Shown here: positions 48,866 to 61,289 of the stretch, piece by piece | Layout: each line of letters starts with the position of its first letter | Position numbering within the stretch: position 1 is the stretch's first letter | DNA from: Acinetobacter amyesii | GTDB lineage: Bacteria > Pseudomonadota > Gammaproteobacteria > Pseudomonadales > Moraxellaceae | Length of the DNA: 64,000 bases | Direction: 5' to 3' | Assembly: GCF_002018365.1 (NCBI RefSeq) | Contig: NZ_MVKX01000004.1 | Span: 186,001-250,000, forward strand | Program-made: the position numbers and the translations under genes | Notes under the pieces: model-generated | Database searches by the model: none | Told to the model about the DNA's origin: nothing | The model's input: the letters and a program-made list of their open reading frames with translations, nothing else

Positions 48866-49947
48866 TAGAATAACTGCCCAATTACAGCTACTAATGCCAA
48901 GACTATCGACAAGGGTAAGACGATACGTACGGCAATACGCCAGATATTATAGAAAGCTTCATGACTGAAGTTCATTGACTTACGGAGATGACTAATCTTC
49001 ATGATCCAACCTGCAAAAATCGCATAAATCAGACAAATGATTAAGCCCCAAACCAACAAGGCAATATTAAAGACTGGTACAACCGTGCTCAGTGCCCATG
49101 CAAAAACGGCAACCAATAAAATCGCCCATTGCACTACTACGGCCAATTGGCGTTGTTGTAATTGTTCACGTGCCATTTGAATCAGTAATGCAGAAGCTGC
49201 GACTAAACCCACAACCAGTGCTAAAGCAGGTACTTGTGCTTTTGCTGCGAAAAAGGCAAAAGCAACCACTGCCAAAAGTTGAGCGATCCAAATTGGAAAT
49301 ACCGTTTTGCTTGCAATCTCTTGTTGCTTCACGGCTGGCAAACTTGACTGCCAGTACAAGCCCATCCCCAAACCACTTGCTACGAGCGCCAAGACGGTTG
49401 CATTGCCCCACTCACTAAATTCGAGTGCAGTCATTTTCCATTCTGGCAATGCCGTTCCCATAACATTGGCCAAAACCACTGCAGCGATCACACCTATAGT
49501 GGTCAAGATCACTAAAAATTGGCGTGGTACAAATGACAATGCAAATGCAATCACCGCAAGGACAGCCAAAATCATGCTATATGCAAAACCATTGGCTGTA
49601 AAAGTTGCCACATATTGCGACGCGGCTGAAAGCATGGCACCTGCTAGAAATGGAATAAATACTACGGCAAGCCACCCCACCAAACGCCATTTTGGCGAAG
49701 CATCTGCATCACGTGTCAGCGAAGACAGCGCTTGGACTGCTGTGGTTTTTGAACGTTTTGCTAACGCAATCTCCAAATAACATAGCGGTAAAGCTAAAAT
49801 AAGCATTGTACCTAGCCACAACAGCCAGAAATCTAGCTGACGTTCAATTTGAATACCTGTTACCGGTGCTAAAGTTGCAATAATGATAAAAGATAAACAG
49901 AACGCCATCAGTGGCGATAACCATTTCGACATCGCATTGTCCTGCAT
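48865..49947 (-). CDS. Polytopic membrane protein, distantly like sodium:neurotransmitter symporters
   Basis: The start is ATG 49947 behind AAGGAA, giving 360 aa; a longer frame to 50022 is unlikely. About 10-11 membrane segments are visible. The stretch LILALPLCYLEIALAKRSK recalls the conserved GxPLxxxExxLGxxs block of the NSS (LeuT-type) family. The first unwound helix motif that binds sodium and substrate is not obvious, and the protein is shorter than usual NSS (about 450-500 aa). I treat it as a possible degenerate NSS relative of unknown function. Translationally coupled to rnfH. Confidence 0.65.
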   Translation of the reverse strand: MQDNAMSKWLSPLMAFCLSFIIIATLAPVTGIQIERQLDFWLLWLGTMLILALPLCYLEIALAKRSKTTAVQALSSLTRDADASPKWRLVGWLAVVFIPFLAGAMLSAASQYVATFTANGFAYSMILAVLAVIAFALSFVPRQFLVILTTIGVIAAVVLANVMGTALPEWKMTALEFSEWGNATVLALVASGLGMGLYWQSSLPAVKQQEIASKTVFPIWIAQLLAVVAFAFFAAKAQVPALALVVGLVAASALLIQMAREQLQQRQLAVVVQWAILLVAVFAWALSTVVPVFNIALLVWGLIICLIYAIFAGWIMKISHLRKSMNFSHEAFYNIWRIAVRIVLPLSIVLALVAVIGQLF

Positions 49948-50088
49948 GACAAATTCCTTTGAAAATTCTAGCGCTATTTTGCCTTGCCGTGCCTTGAAAA
50001 TCAAAAACAAAAAGCAAACCACCTTAAAGGTGATTTGCTGCGCAAATGATATTATAAGAATTTAATTGTTTTTATTTCATTTTTGGGC

Positions 50089-50544
50089 TTATGAAAAGAA
50101 ACGAGCAAACCAATTTTTGCCTTTTTTCTTTTCTTTTTCTTTGATGATACCCATCATATTTTCTTTAACAGCACCGACATAATCAGCATCATCGTGCTGA
50201 ATATGGTTAATCAGCCATTTTGAAAGCACTTCATGTAATTCATTTTCAATCGCATGTCCCATTTCAAAACGGTCTCGGTAAGATTCAATTTTTTTAATAA
50301 ATAAATCATGTACGCGTTTATGTGGCACACGATATTTATAACCCGCTTCTTCTTGTAAAGATTCTTCGAAGGTAAAATGTGATTGGGTGTAATCAATAAT
50401 GTTTTCCAGAATTTGTTTTACACGATCACGATCTGTATTTGCGTCAATGCCATCAATTTCATTGATGTAGTCAAGAATCCGTTTGTGTTGATCGTCAATC
50501 ACATCGATACCAGTATTGTATTCTGGAACCCATTTCATTTTCAT
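50089..50544 (-). CDS. Bacteriohemerythrin with basic C-terminal tail
   Basis: The start is ATG 50544 behind AGGTGG (151 aa). All non-haem diiron residues are present in order: H20 (DDQHK), H56 and E60 (HFTFEE), H75, H79 (HKRVHDLF), H114 and D119 (HIQHDD). The protein carries O2 reversibly or senses it. After the four-helix bundle there is a lysine-rich tail ending in KNWFARFFS, which could form an amphipathic membrane-binding helix. Single gene. Confidence 0.92.
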   Translation of the reverse strand: MKMKWVPEYNTGIDVIDDQHKRILDYINEIDGIDANTDRDRVKQILENIIDYTQSHFTFEESLQEEAGYKYRVPHKRVHDLFIKKIESYRDRFEMGHAIENELHEVLSKWLINHIQHDDADYVGAVKENMMGIIKEKEKKKGKNWFARFFS

Positions 50545-50807
50545 TACGACCACCTATAAATATGAAGGACTTATCACGTAAATTTCATCATATAATTAAA
50601 GGACTTAAATAAAAATGAAGTAAAAAGGTTGGTTTTAATTGAAATACTGCCATTTATAATGTAATCAATTGTTTTTATTATGTTAATTTATTTAATCCCG
50701 AGCATAAAGCTAAGATATTTTTTAATCAATTCAATATCTTATAAAATACGCCTAATTCAATAAAGTGTAAGATATTCATTTTTATAATGAATATCTTTCA
50801 TTCAAAA

Positions 50808-51656
50808 TTAATACTGATCTGCACGCGTGACGCGTTTTAAAGATGGATCCAGACGCTCACGTTCTAAACGTTCAACAACCGTCTTTGCAGCACGTATCGG
50901 ACGGCCATGTTTAAATAAAATCATTTCACCCGGCTCAAATGCTGTCCAAACTTCGTTTTGTGTCAAGGGTTCAGTGGTAATCACGGCAACACGGTCTTCT
51001 GGCGTGGTGACTTCACTAAAATCCACTTCAACATCAATATCAATCAACTGTGCAGGCTGAAATGGATACTCTCGAACCAGCCAATGCAGGTTGGTAATCG
51101 CATAACTAAATAGCGCCTGCCCATTCGACAAACAAAAATTAAAGGTGCCATGTTCTGCAATTTTCGGAGAAATTTCTAATAGCAGATCAAACACCTGATC
51201 GAGTGTTGGTTCGGTATAACCAAAATGTTTCACCATTTGCTCGAGCAAATAGCAAAAGGCCAATTCACTGTCGGTATTGCCGACGGGAGTGAAGCGCCCC
51301 GTGAGCTCGGGCTGAAAGCCATGCAGGTCGCCATTATGCGCAAAAATCCACTGTCTGCCCCACAATTCACGACTAAATGGATGTGAGTTTTCAAGATTAA
51401 TTTTGCCTTGTGTCGCTTTACGAATGTGTGCAATCACATTGCGAGATTTAATCGGATAGTTTCGGATCAGCTCAGCAATTGGTGACTCTACAGCAGATTG
51501 ATTGTCGACAAACAAACGGCATGCTTTATCTTCAAAAAAAGCGATACCAAAGCCATCACAATGATCTGAGGTAATTCCTGCTCGCTGCGAAAATCCCCGA
51601 AACGAAAAAGTAATATCGGTAGGAGTCGCACAATTCATTCCGAGCAGCTGGCACAT
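50808..51656 (-). CDS. Class II glutamine amidotransferase (YafJ type)
   Basis: The start must be ATG 51656, because Cys2 (M-CQLLGMN) becomes the N-terminal nucleophile of this Ntn-hydrolase; this gives 282 aa. The GATase II motifs RKATQG, NSHPFSRELWGRQW and FAHNGDL are clear, as is NTDSELAFCYLL. The family releases ammonia from glutamine or acts as a gamma-glutamyl hydrolase; the partner acceptor is unknown. Stand-alone gene. Confidence 0.9.
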   Translation of the reverse strand: MCQLLGMNCATPTDITFSFRGFSQRAGITSDHCDGFGIAFFEDKACRLFVDNQSAVESPIAELIRNYPIKSRNVIAHIRKATQGKINLENSHPFSRELWGRQWIFAHNGDLHGFQPELTGRFTPVGNTDSELAFCYLLEQMVKHFGYTEPTLDQVFDLLLEISPKIAEHGTFNFCLSNGQALFSYAITNLHWLVREYPFQPAQLIDIDVEVDFSEVTTPEDRVAVITTEPLTQNEVWTAFEPGEMILFKHGRPIRAAKTVVERLERERLDPSLKRVTRADQY

Positions 51657-51817
51657 ATCGATCATTTCAGCAGTAAATCTATGATTTCTCTATTGTGCAT
51701 GACAGTTTTAGTTGTTGTAAATCTAAAATCGGCGCCATTGTAAGAGTTTTTATAATCCAACAGGACAAATACTTTATTTGATCTTTTCAAACGCCACTTA
51801 GCCAACTGATAAATAAT

Positions 51818-51843
51818 AAAAAAGCCTCAAAAGAGGCTTTTTT
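51818..51843 (-). terminator. Terminator after argB
   Basis: 11-bp stem AAAAAAGCCTC/GAGGCTTTTTT with a 4-base loop. Confidence 0.9.
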
Positions 51844-51865
51844 ATATCAAAAAATGCTAAGTATC

Positions 51866-54209
<2,344 letters not shown>

Positions 54210-54708
54210 ACTATGTTCTTCTAATTACATCTTTATTAATTAAAAAATCTAAAATTCTAATGAGAATTTAAGCTTTTAATTAAAGGATAAAATCTTGAAA
54301 AAAAGTGTAGCTTTTTTATAACAATTTTAGTTAATAATCAATTAATAATATTTAAACACTGATCAAAAAATTACAATCAACCCAAAACCACCTATTTTCT
54401 CCAAATTATTTTTATAAATAAATCATTACTTTACATTTTATTAGATATCAAACCACCCGTTCATCTATATTTATTTTACTTTTCAATTATTTTTAAATCC
54501 CTATTCCACTCTGTACAAATATAGTAAATTGATCAATTTTAAATCAACAACAAGGTGCCATTTATTCTTCTCTATTAAAATATAATCCGAGTAATTTAAT
54601 CAGAATTAAAGTTTTCGAGATAACCCTATAAACGATCTTTATAAAAGCCTAAATACTCTAAATATAGATTTGATTTTGAATAAATTAAAAATTCAAATAA
54701 AATGATAT
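54210..54708. other. Long AT-rich intergenic region between dut and algC
   Basis: About 500 bases with no credible reading frame. It lies downstream of dut and upstream of algC, both on minus, so it should carry the algC promoter. No repeat, dyad or RNA structure stood out, apart from the dut terminator at its right end. Confidence 0.45.
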
Positions 54709-54740
54709 AAATAAAAAACCATCACGAGGATGGTTTTTTA
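54709..54740 (-). terminator. Terminator after dut
   Basis: Stem AACCATC/GATGGTT with a 5-base loop and A/T runs on both sides. Confidence 0.85.
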
Positions 54741-54801
54741 TTGGCTACTTGATTATAGGCATTTTACTTATCAACGCACTGGATCAAAAGTCTAGCGCTG
54801 A

Positions 54802-55254
54802 TTAGTTTTTACCTGTATGACCAAAACCGCCTGCACCACGTTCAGTGGCTTCAAACTCATTCACAATATCAAACTGAGCTTGTACAACTGGCACTAAAAC
54901 ATATTGTGCTAAACGCTCACCCGGCTCTAGGCTGAATGCCGTTTGGCTACGGTTCCAAACAGATACCATCAATTCACCTTGGTAGTCAGAATCAATCAAA
55001 CCGACCAAGTTACCCAACACAATTCCGTGTTTATGGCCTAAGCCTGAACGTGGCAGAATTAAACCTGCATATTGCGTATCTTCGATATAAATCGATAGGC
55101 CTGTTTTTACCAGAACAGTTTGACCCGGTTCAATCACGGTGGTTTCTTCTACACATGCACGTAGATCAAGACCTGCCGAACCTGCTGTTGCATAAGTTGG
55201 CATTGGCCATTCCGTACCTAAACGTGTGTCGAGAACTTTAACTTGAACTTTCAT
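54802..55254 (-). CDS. dut: dUTP diphosphatase
   Basis: The 150-aa trimeric dUTPase has all five motifs in order: [44 protein letters not shown] and [11 protein letters not shown]. It hydrolyses dUTP to dUMP, keeping uracil out of DNA and feeding thymidylate synthesis. ATG 55254. Confidence 0.96.
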   Translation of the reverse strand: MKVQVKVLDTRLGTEWPMPTYATAGSAGLDLRACVEETTVIEPGQTVLVKTGLSIYIEDTQYAGLILPRSGLGHKHGIVLGNLVGLIDSDYQGELMVSVWNRSQTAFSLEPGERLAQYVLVPVVQAQFDIVNEFEATERGAGGFGHTGKN

Positions 55255-55318
55255 GGTTCATTCCTGTTTCAATAAAACGAATTTCAAAAAATAAATAATA
55301 TATTCTACGCTTTAAGCT

Positions 55319-57358
55319 TTAACGCTTAATCAGCGCACGTAAATTTTCTAAATAATGCTGTGCTTGCTGTTTAGGATCGATATCCCCTGCCAGCTTTTTC
55401 TTGCGCCCTAACCACTCCAATTCATCTTGTGGCAGTTCGTCCAAGAAACGGCTTGGTGTCATTTGTCGCATTTGACCACCGGCTTTACGTTGCTCTGCTA
55501 GAGTCATGGTTAAGCCTTGACGTGCACGAGTAATCCCCACGTACATCAAACGTCGTTCTTCCTCGACCGTGTCGGCAGCAATGGAGTTTTTATGCGGCAG
55601 AATTTCTTCTTCCAGACCAATCAAATAGACGAATGGAAATTCCAGACCTTTCGACGCATGGAGTGTTAACAAATTGACTTTATCGGTGTCTTCTTCTTCT
55701 TGTTGCTGTTCTAACATATCGAGCAGCACCATTTTACGAATCACACTTTCAATGTTCTTTTCATCCACATCTTCTGCACGGTTAATCAAACTTTGAATAC
55801 TGCTATATAGCACTTCAATATTATCCAGCTTGGTTTTTTCCTGCGCAGGTGTCGCTGCAGACTCTTTCACATAGTCGATATAACCTGCTTCAATCATCAT
55901 GCGACGAATAATAGGAACAGGCTCATCATCTTCTAATAATTCACGGGTAAAGGTCGAAATAAAGTCCGCAAATTCGGCCAATTGGGTTGTGGCTTTTTTC
56001 GGAATCGCCATGCTCAAACGTTGATCCCCTGCTGCACTGAGCAGAGATAAATTACTTTCCTGCGCAAATAAGCCAAGCTTTTCCAAAGTTACAGGGCCAA
56101 TTGCACGTTTTGGCGTATTGATAATTCGTAAAAATGCACTGTCATCTTCAGGGTTGATAATCAAACGTAAGTAGCTCATCAAGTCCTTAATTTCAGCACG
56201 AGCGAAGAAAGACTGACCACCCGATAATTTATATGGGATCTGCATTTGGCGGAGCTGTGTCTCCAAAGCGCGCGCTTGGAAATTACCACGGTATAAAATG
56301 GCATAGTCTTTCCAGTTTTTACCGTTCATCAGCTTATGCGTGATCAAGTCTTTTACGACGCGTTCTGATTCATCATCGTCATTACGACAAGTAATCACGC
56401 GGATCACTTCACCGTGGCCTTTATCTGACCAGAGCTTTTTATCGAAAATATGTGGGTTATTGCCAATAACGGTATTGGCGGCTTTTAAGATCCGACTGGT
56501 CGAGCGATAGTTTTGCTCAAGCTTAATGACTTTCAGATTACGGAAATCTTCGTTCAATAAAGCCATGTTCTCCGGCTTAGCACCACGCCAAGCATAAATC
56601 GATTGGTCATCATCACCTACCGCGGTGAACTGCCCCATGACACCCACGAGCAATTTCACCAAAATATATTGCGCGGTGTTGGTATCTTGATATTCGTCGA
56701 CCAATAAATAGCGGATTCGATTTTGCCAACGATCACGCACTTCTGCATTTTCTTGTAATAAGCGCGTCGGCATGACAATCAAATCATCAAAATCCACAGC
56801 ATTGTAGGCACGTAAATTACGCTCATACAGTTGATACAGATGTGCAAATTGAACGTCTTCTGCTGTTTCACAGGTGGTATGCGCTTGCTCTGGTGGAATC
56901 AGATCGTTTTTCCAATCTGAAATCATTTTCATGGCTTTGGCAATCAGCTCTTTACTTTCTGCACCGGATAAATTGTCGCGATGCATTAAGTCCATCAAAA
57001 TGCGTTTGCAGTCATCTGCATCTAAAATTGAAAAGTTATTTTTTAGCGGTGTATTTTTTAATTCCAAACGGAGCATATTCAGCCCGAAGTTATGGAAGGT
57101 AGAAACCGACAGCCCTTTTGCCTCTTCACGGCTCATCAGCTTTGTCACACGCTCTTTCATTTCTCGCGCGGCCTTATTGGTAAAGGTCATCGCGGTGATA
57201 CGGTGCGCAGGAATACCACAATGCTTCACCAAATAGGCAATTTTACGGGTAATTACCGATGTTTTGCCTGAACCTGCCCCTGCAAGTACTAACAAGGGTC
57301 CTTGAGTGTATTTCATTGCTTCAAGTTGCTTGTCGTTCAACTGACTTGCCAGTGACAT
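55319..57358 (-). CDS. rep: ATP-dependent DNA helicase Rep
   Basis: The start is ATG 57358 behind AGAGGAA, giving 679 aa, standard for Rep. Superfamily 1A motifs: Q motif and Walker A (VLAGAGSGKTSVITRKIAYL), TFTNKAAREM, Walker B (LLVDEYQDTN), GDDDQSIYAWRGA, EQNYRSTSRIL, LTLHASKGLEF and RRLMYVGITRARQ. It moves 3'-5' on DNA and helps replication pass protein blocks. It is distinguished from UvrD by its N-terminal NDKQLEAMKYTQGP. Confidence 0.93.
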   Translation of the reverse strand: MSLASQLNDKQLEAMKYTQGPLLVLAGAGSGKTSVITRKIAYLVKHCGIPAHRITAMTFTNKAAREMKERVTKLMSREEAKGLSVSTFHNFGLNMLRLELKNTPLKNNFSILDADDCKRILMDLMHRDNLSGAESKELIAKAMKMISDWKNDLIPPEQAHTTCETAEDVQFAHLYQLYERNLRAYNAVDFDDLIVMPTRLLQENAEVRDRWQNRIRYLLVDEYQDTNTAQYILVKLLVGVMGQFTAVGDDDQSIYAWRGAKPENMALLNEDFRNLKVIKLEQNYRSTSRILKAANTVIGNNPHIFDKKLWSDKGHGEVIRVITCRNDDDESERVVKDLITHKLMNGKNWKDYAILYRGNFQARALETQLRQMQIPYKLSGGQSFFARAEIKDLMSYLRLIINPEDDSAFLRIINTPKRAIGPVTLEKLGLFAQESNLSLLSAAGDQRLSMAIPKKATTQLAEFADFISTFTRELLEDDEPVPIIRRMMIEAGYIDYVKESAATPAQEKTKLDNIEVLYSSIQSLINRAEDVDEKNIESVIRKMVLLDMLEQQQEEEDTDKVNLLTLHASKGLEFPFVYLIGLEEEILPHKNSIAADTVEEERRLMYVGITRARQGLTMTLAEQRKAGGQMRQMTPSRFLDELPQDELEWLGRKKKLAGDIDPKQQAQHYLENLRALIKR

Positions 57359-57451
57359 AGTCTTTCCTCTTTTTAATTCGAGGATGATTATAGTCATCTG
57401 AAACGATCTTGCCTAATGCAAAATGTATTTTATCGGTCATTAAAAATGCCA

Positions 57452-57475
57452 TAAAAAAAGCCACCCGAGGGTGGC
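57452..57475 (-). terminator. Terminator after the OmpA-family lipoprotein gene
   Basis: Stem GCCACC/GGTGGC with a 4-base loop, followed on the minus strand by seven T. Confidence 0.88.
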
Positions 57476-57495
57476 CTTTCGTTTCGAACTAAAAC

Positions 57496-58128
57496 TTATT
57501 TAGTTTCGTAAACTGAGATTTCTACGCGACGGTTTTGTTCACGACCTGCAGCAGTTGAGTTATCCGCTACTGGAGAAGTTGAACCATAACCACGTGCAGT
57601 AATACGAGTTGAAGAAATACCTTGAGACGCTAGGTAGTTTTTAACTGAGTTTGCACGGTTTTGAGACAGTGGGTTGTTGATCGCATCAGAACCTGTGTTG
57701 TCTGTGTGACCATGTACAACGATTGCAAGTTTGTTTGCAGTACCGTCTTCACGCAATACTTTAGCAACGTCATTCAACGCAGATTGGAACTGAGATTGAA
57801 TAGTTGAAGAGTTAGTTGCGAAAGTTACTGATGGCATAACAAGGTTGATCGAACCATCTGGATTACGACCTACGTCAACACCAGTACCAGCCAATTCTTG
57901 TTTAAGACGTTGTTCTTTCTTATCAAGAAGAAGACCAGCACCCGCGCCAACTACAGCACCAATTGCTGCTGCTTGACCCATTTTGTCTTTATCAGCATTA
58001 GAATAAGCAATACCAGCGCCTAAAAGAGCACCTAAACCAGTACCGATTGCTGCTTTGTCATATTCCATGTTTTGACAACCAGTAAGTGCCATTGCCCCAA
58101 CTACTGCCGAAATTACTAGTGCACGCAT
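57496..58128 (-). CDS. OmpA-family outer-membrane lipoprotein (YiaD-like)
   Basis: The 210-aa product has a lipobox LTGC (Cys18). A glycine-zipper segment follows (about 30-70: GTGLGALLGAGIAYS, AAIGAVVGAGAGLLLD), then the OmpA_C peptidoglycan-binding domain (about 100-208: VHGHTDNTGSDAINNPLS, ARGYGSTSPVADN, NRRVEISVY). It should sit in the outer membrane and bind peptidoglycan. GGAGG ribosome site lies upstream of ATG 58128. Confidence 0.92.
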   Translation of the reverse strand: MRALVISAVVGAMALTGCQNMEYDKAAIGTGLGALLGAGIAYSNADKDKMGQAAAIGAVVGAGAGLLLDKKEQRLKQELAGTGVDVGRNPDGSINLVMPSVTFATNSSTIQSQFQSALNDVAKVLREDGTANKLAIVVHGHTDNTGSDAINNPLSQNRANSVKNYLASQGISSTRITARGYGSTSPVADNSTAAGREQNRRVEISVYETK

Positions 58129-58375
58129 TGCATGCCTCCTTCTTTGTGTTTTGTTGTATGGTTGAAATGATGAAGTAAAACAAATGGCTGAACCATTGAT
58201 TTTTTGTTAATAATAAAACGTTTAGTTACAATTTGTAATATGAATACGAGATTTATTTGTTAATTCCATCACAATTTCTTCACAGTTCAGCAGATGCCCT
58301 TTTTTATTTAATCAACTCGAACTATATTTACTAGAATCAATCATTATTTGGACAATTTCCGCTAGGACTTTTTAT

Positions 58376-59299
58376 ATGTCATCTCAAACAAATAAGCAAC
58401 CGACACTAAAAAAAATTAGCAAAGGACTTACCGTCGGTTCTGTTATGACAGGCAGTACTTTTTTCCATGGTCCTCCTGTTTTAGCCCTTGGTCTGACCAA
58501 ACTCTTTAAAAAATCAAAAAAGGTTGATGAAACCAACATTAAAATCACCAACAGTTGGCTCACCGTCAATAATTGGCTGATTGACCATGTGCTACCTAAT
58601 ACTGAATGGGACATCACTATCGATGAAGACCTCGACTTAAATTTGCAGGGTCGTTATCTCATGACCTGTAATCATCAAAGTTGGGTCGATACGACAGTCA
58701 ACCAATATTTTGGTTTAACCCGTATGCCTCTGACGCGTTTCTTTACCAAATGGGAACTCATTTTCATTCCATTTGTGGGACAAGCTTTTAAAATTTTAGG
58801 CTTCCCAATGATGAAACGTCATAGCAAAGAACAAATCGCGAAAAATCCTGAACTTAAATATCGAGATATGGAAGAAGCGCGTAAATCTTGTGAACAGTTA
58901 TTGAGCCAGCCTTTTACCCTGCTGAACTATTTGGAAGGCACTCGCTTTACCCCTGAAAAACATGCGCAGCAGCAGTCGCCGTATCAAAACCTTCTAAAGC
59001 CGAAAGCGGGTGGTTTAGCACTGGCACTCAATATTTTAGGGGATCAAGTTGATGCTCTCGTAGATATGACCATCGTCTATCCAAATGGTGCACCAGGTTA
59101 TGGCGAATTTTGGCTCGGTGAAGTTCCACGCATAGCCGTGGATTTGCGTAAAATTGAAATTCCAACATGGGTGCATGGCGGCAACTATGAAGATGACGCA
59201 GCGTTCCGTGAAAAATTTCAGCATTGGGTGGATGAGCTATGGACAGAGAAAGACCAACTCATTACTCGTATGAAAGCTAAATACTCAGTTACTGAATAA
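58376..59299 (+). CDS. PlsC/YihG-type lysophospholipid acyltransferase
   Basis: The 307-aa product has the acyltransferase motifs NHQSWVD (H-x4-D, block I), KWELIFIPFVGQAFKILGFP (block II) and LEGTRFTPEK (block III). A hydrophobic N-terminal part anchors it to the inner membrane. The length and the block III sequence resemble E. coli YihG. It adds acyl chains to lysophospholipid. It is followed 15 bases later by a voltage-sensor-like gene, so the two probably form an operon. Confidence 0.88.
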   Translation: MSSQTNKQPTLKKISKGLTVGSVMTGSTFFHGPPVLALGLTKLFKKSKKVDETNIKITNSWLTVNNWLIDHVLPNTEWDITIDEDLDLNLQGRYLMTCNHQSWVDTTVNQYFGLTRMPLTRFFTKWELIFIPFVGQAFKILGFPMMKRHSKEQIAKNPELKYRDMEEARKSCEQLLSQPFTLLNYLEGTRFTPEKHAQQQSPYQNLLKPKAGGLALALNILGDQVDALVDMTIVYPNGAPGYGEFWLGEVPRIAVDLRKIEIPTWVHGGNYEDDAAFREKFQHWVDELWTEKDQLITRMKAKYSVTE

Positions 59300-59314
59300 T
59301 TAAGAAGAAGTTTT

Positions 59315-60379
59315 ATGTCGCAGAACAGCATGCCGCAAAACAAGAAATCTAAATATCATCATGTCAATCCAAACAGTTGGTCATTCAAACTGTTTTTGAT
59401 TTATGACATTTTCATGGTGTTTATTATTGTTTTTAACTTGTTCTGCCTGTGCATGAACTTTTTCCTCATGAGCAATCTTGGCAGTTGGTTCTTTAACAGT
59501 ATCCACCTGCCCGATGTGCTGAGTTTTTACCGTGAACATTTGCATCCGTGGGTGATTACCACCGAAGCGTGGTTCATTATCTTTTTGATAGTCGAACTGT
59601 TGGTACGTTGGGCGATAGCTATCATCAACAAGCACCATCAGCGCTGGTTCTTCTTCCCGTTTATACATTGGTACGAAATTTTAGCCATTGTGCCGCATTT
59701 ACGTTTCCTACGTTTATTTCGCGCAGGCGTGATTGCGTATAGACTTTATGAAATGGGTTATCAGATCGTACCATCGGCATGGCAAAAGAAAGCTTTGTTT
59801 TATTATCGTGTGGTGATGGAAGAATTGTCTGATCGAGTGGTACTCACCGTACTCGATGGGGTTAGACATGAGTTAAATACCAGTACCACACATAAAGATT
59901 TGATTAGCAATGTCGTTCAGCATCACAGAGAGTTATTTACCCAAGTCTTGGCCGAAATTTTGCAAGAAAATTTAAGCAAAGAGCTACGTGCTGAACGTGA
60001 ATTGATCGCCAAAAATGTCGGACAGATTGTCAGTCAGGCCATCGAAGATACCCCTGAGCTCACGCAGCTATTGCGCTTAGTGCCGATCGTTGGCAGCCGT
60101 ATTGAACAGCAGATTCAAAGTATCGGGCAACGTTTGGGTGAAAATATTACCCAAGGTTTAATTTCCCCATTGGCCTATCCCAATACATCGACGGCTCAGA
60201 AACCCAATCTATATTTAGACATATCACAACGTATTAGCCGTATTGAAATCGAAAATAATGCCCAGCTGGATGAGTTGGTTCGCTCTGCGGTTTTTGAAAG
60301 TCTAGAAGCCATTCGTAAGCAAGTGAAAGTAAAACAGTGGCAGCAGATTATGCAGGAACAGGACCAAGCTACAGAATAA
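59315..60379 (+). CDS. Voltage-sensor-like membrane protein with soluble C-terminal half
   Basis: The 354-aa product has four predicted membrane segments: S1 about 25-52, S2 about 80-104 (TEAWFIIFLIVELLVRWA), S3 about 111-127 (FIHWYEILAIVPH) and an S4-like helix with arginines R130, R133, R136 and R143. The three-residue spacing of R130-R136 and the S2/S3 acids (E84, E94, E121) recall a voltage-sensor domain of ion channels. No pore helix or selectivity filter follows. Residues 165-354 are soluble and helical, with a possible coiled coil near the end. Possibly co-transcribed with the acyltransferase gene. The function is unknown. Confidence 0.7.
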   Translation: MSQNSMPQNKKSKYHHVNPNSWSFKLFLIYDIFMVFIIVFNLFCLCMNFFLMSNLGSWFFNSIHLPDVLSFYREHLHPWVITTEAWFIIFLIVELLVRWAIAIINKHHQRWFFFPFIHWYEILAIVPHLRFLRLFRAGVIAYRLYEMGYQIVPSAWQKKALFYYRVVMEELSDRVVLTVLDGVRHELNTSTTHKDLISNVVQHHRELFTQVLAEILQENLSKELRAERELIAKNVGQIVSQAIEDTPELTQLLRLVPIVGSRIEQQIQSIGQRLGENITQGLISPLAYPNTSTAQKPNLYLDISQRISRIEIENNAQLDELVRSAVFESLEAIRKQVKVKQWQQIMQEQDQATE

Positions 60380-60504
60380 ACACTCAGTCAAAAATAATTG
60401 CGAACTCCGCTAGAGTATTCATGAAAATTGTTCTAGGATTTGCTCTATTTACAACATAACTACTTCGGCACAAAAGTAATAGTTAGAAGTCTCAAGGATT
60501 CAAT

Positions 60505-61224
60505 ATGGCTGATATACGGATAAAAGGCAAAATGGTCAATGCGATTCGCATTCACCTCGATACCAATGATCATGATGCGATCCGCCAGCAACTTACTCCA
60601 ATGTTCCAAAAGGCTTTTCCACCCGGAACATTAGCCGTGATTGAAAGTACGGTTAGTCAAGAACTAATTGCACTGATTCAACTACTTATTAGTATTGAAA
60701 TTCAACCGATTGGTGTCACTGAAGGTCCGCTATCGGACCAAGCACGTGCTATCCAATTTCCCGTAGTTCCTGCGGATCGCAAACTACAACAAGTTAAACC
60801 GACACGCGAACAAGTGGTTGAAGAGCCCGCGCCTGCAGAAGAAAAAACCGAAGATAAAATTGCTGCAGTCGAAGTACCGACCATTCGTCATGCTACGTCG
60901 TATCACAATGAAATCTTGCGTACAGGTCAATGTTTAGTCCAAGACCATGGCGATATCATTATTAATGCTGGGATCAATAGTGGTTCAGAAGTAATTGCTT
61001 CAGGAAATATACATATTTATGGTAGTGCTCGTGGTAGAGTCATTGCCGGAGCTGGTGGGAACACAGCTGCACGTATTTTCTGCCATTCATTAGAAGCTGA
61101 ATTGGTTTCAATAGCAGGGACTTACTGTGTCGCTGATGACATTCCACCTCATGTGGTCAAACAGCCAGTACATATTTATTTGAATGACCAGCAAGAGCTA
61201 GTATTTGAAGCTTTGCAATTTTAA
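60505..61224 (+). CDS. minC: Septum-site inhibitor MinC
   Basis: The 239-aa product has the N-terminal FtsZ-inhibiting domain ([16 protein letters not shown]), a Pro/Glu linker (about 105-125) and the C-terminal right-handed beta-helix ([21 protein letters not shown], followed by [18 protein letters not shown]). It blocks FtsZ assembly near the poles. First gene of minCDE. It has the usual length. Confidence 0.94.
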   Translation: MADIRIKGKMVNAIRIHLDTNDHDAIRQQLTPMFQKAFPPGTLAVIESTVSQELIALIQLLISIEIQPIGVTEGPLSDQARAIQFPVVPADRKLQQVKPTREQVVEEPAPAEEKTEDKIAAVEVPTIRHATSYHNEILRTGQCLVQDHGDIIINAGINSGSEVIASGNIHIYGSARGRVIAGAGGNTAARIFCHSLEAELVSIAGTYCVADDIPPHVVKQPVHIYLNDQQELVFEALQF

Positions 61225-61289
61225 TGTATAAATAATCACCAAACCCCTAATTAAAAAAGGGGATTTAAACCATAACAGGAGTGGATTCG

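Noticed and set aside
59315..60379. Reading this gene as a complete ion channel
   Set aside because: No pore loop or selectivity filter follows the fourth segment.
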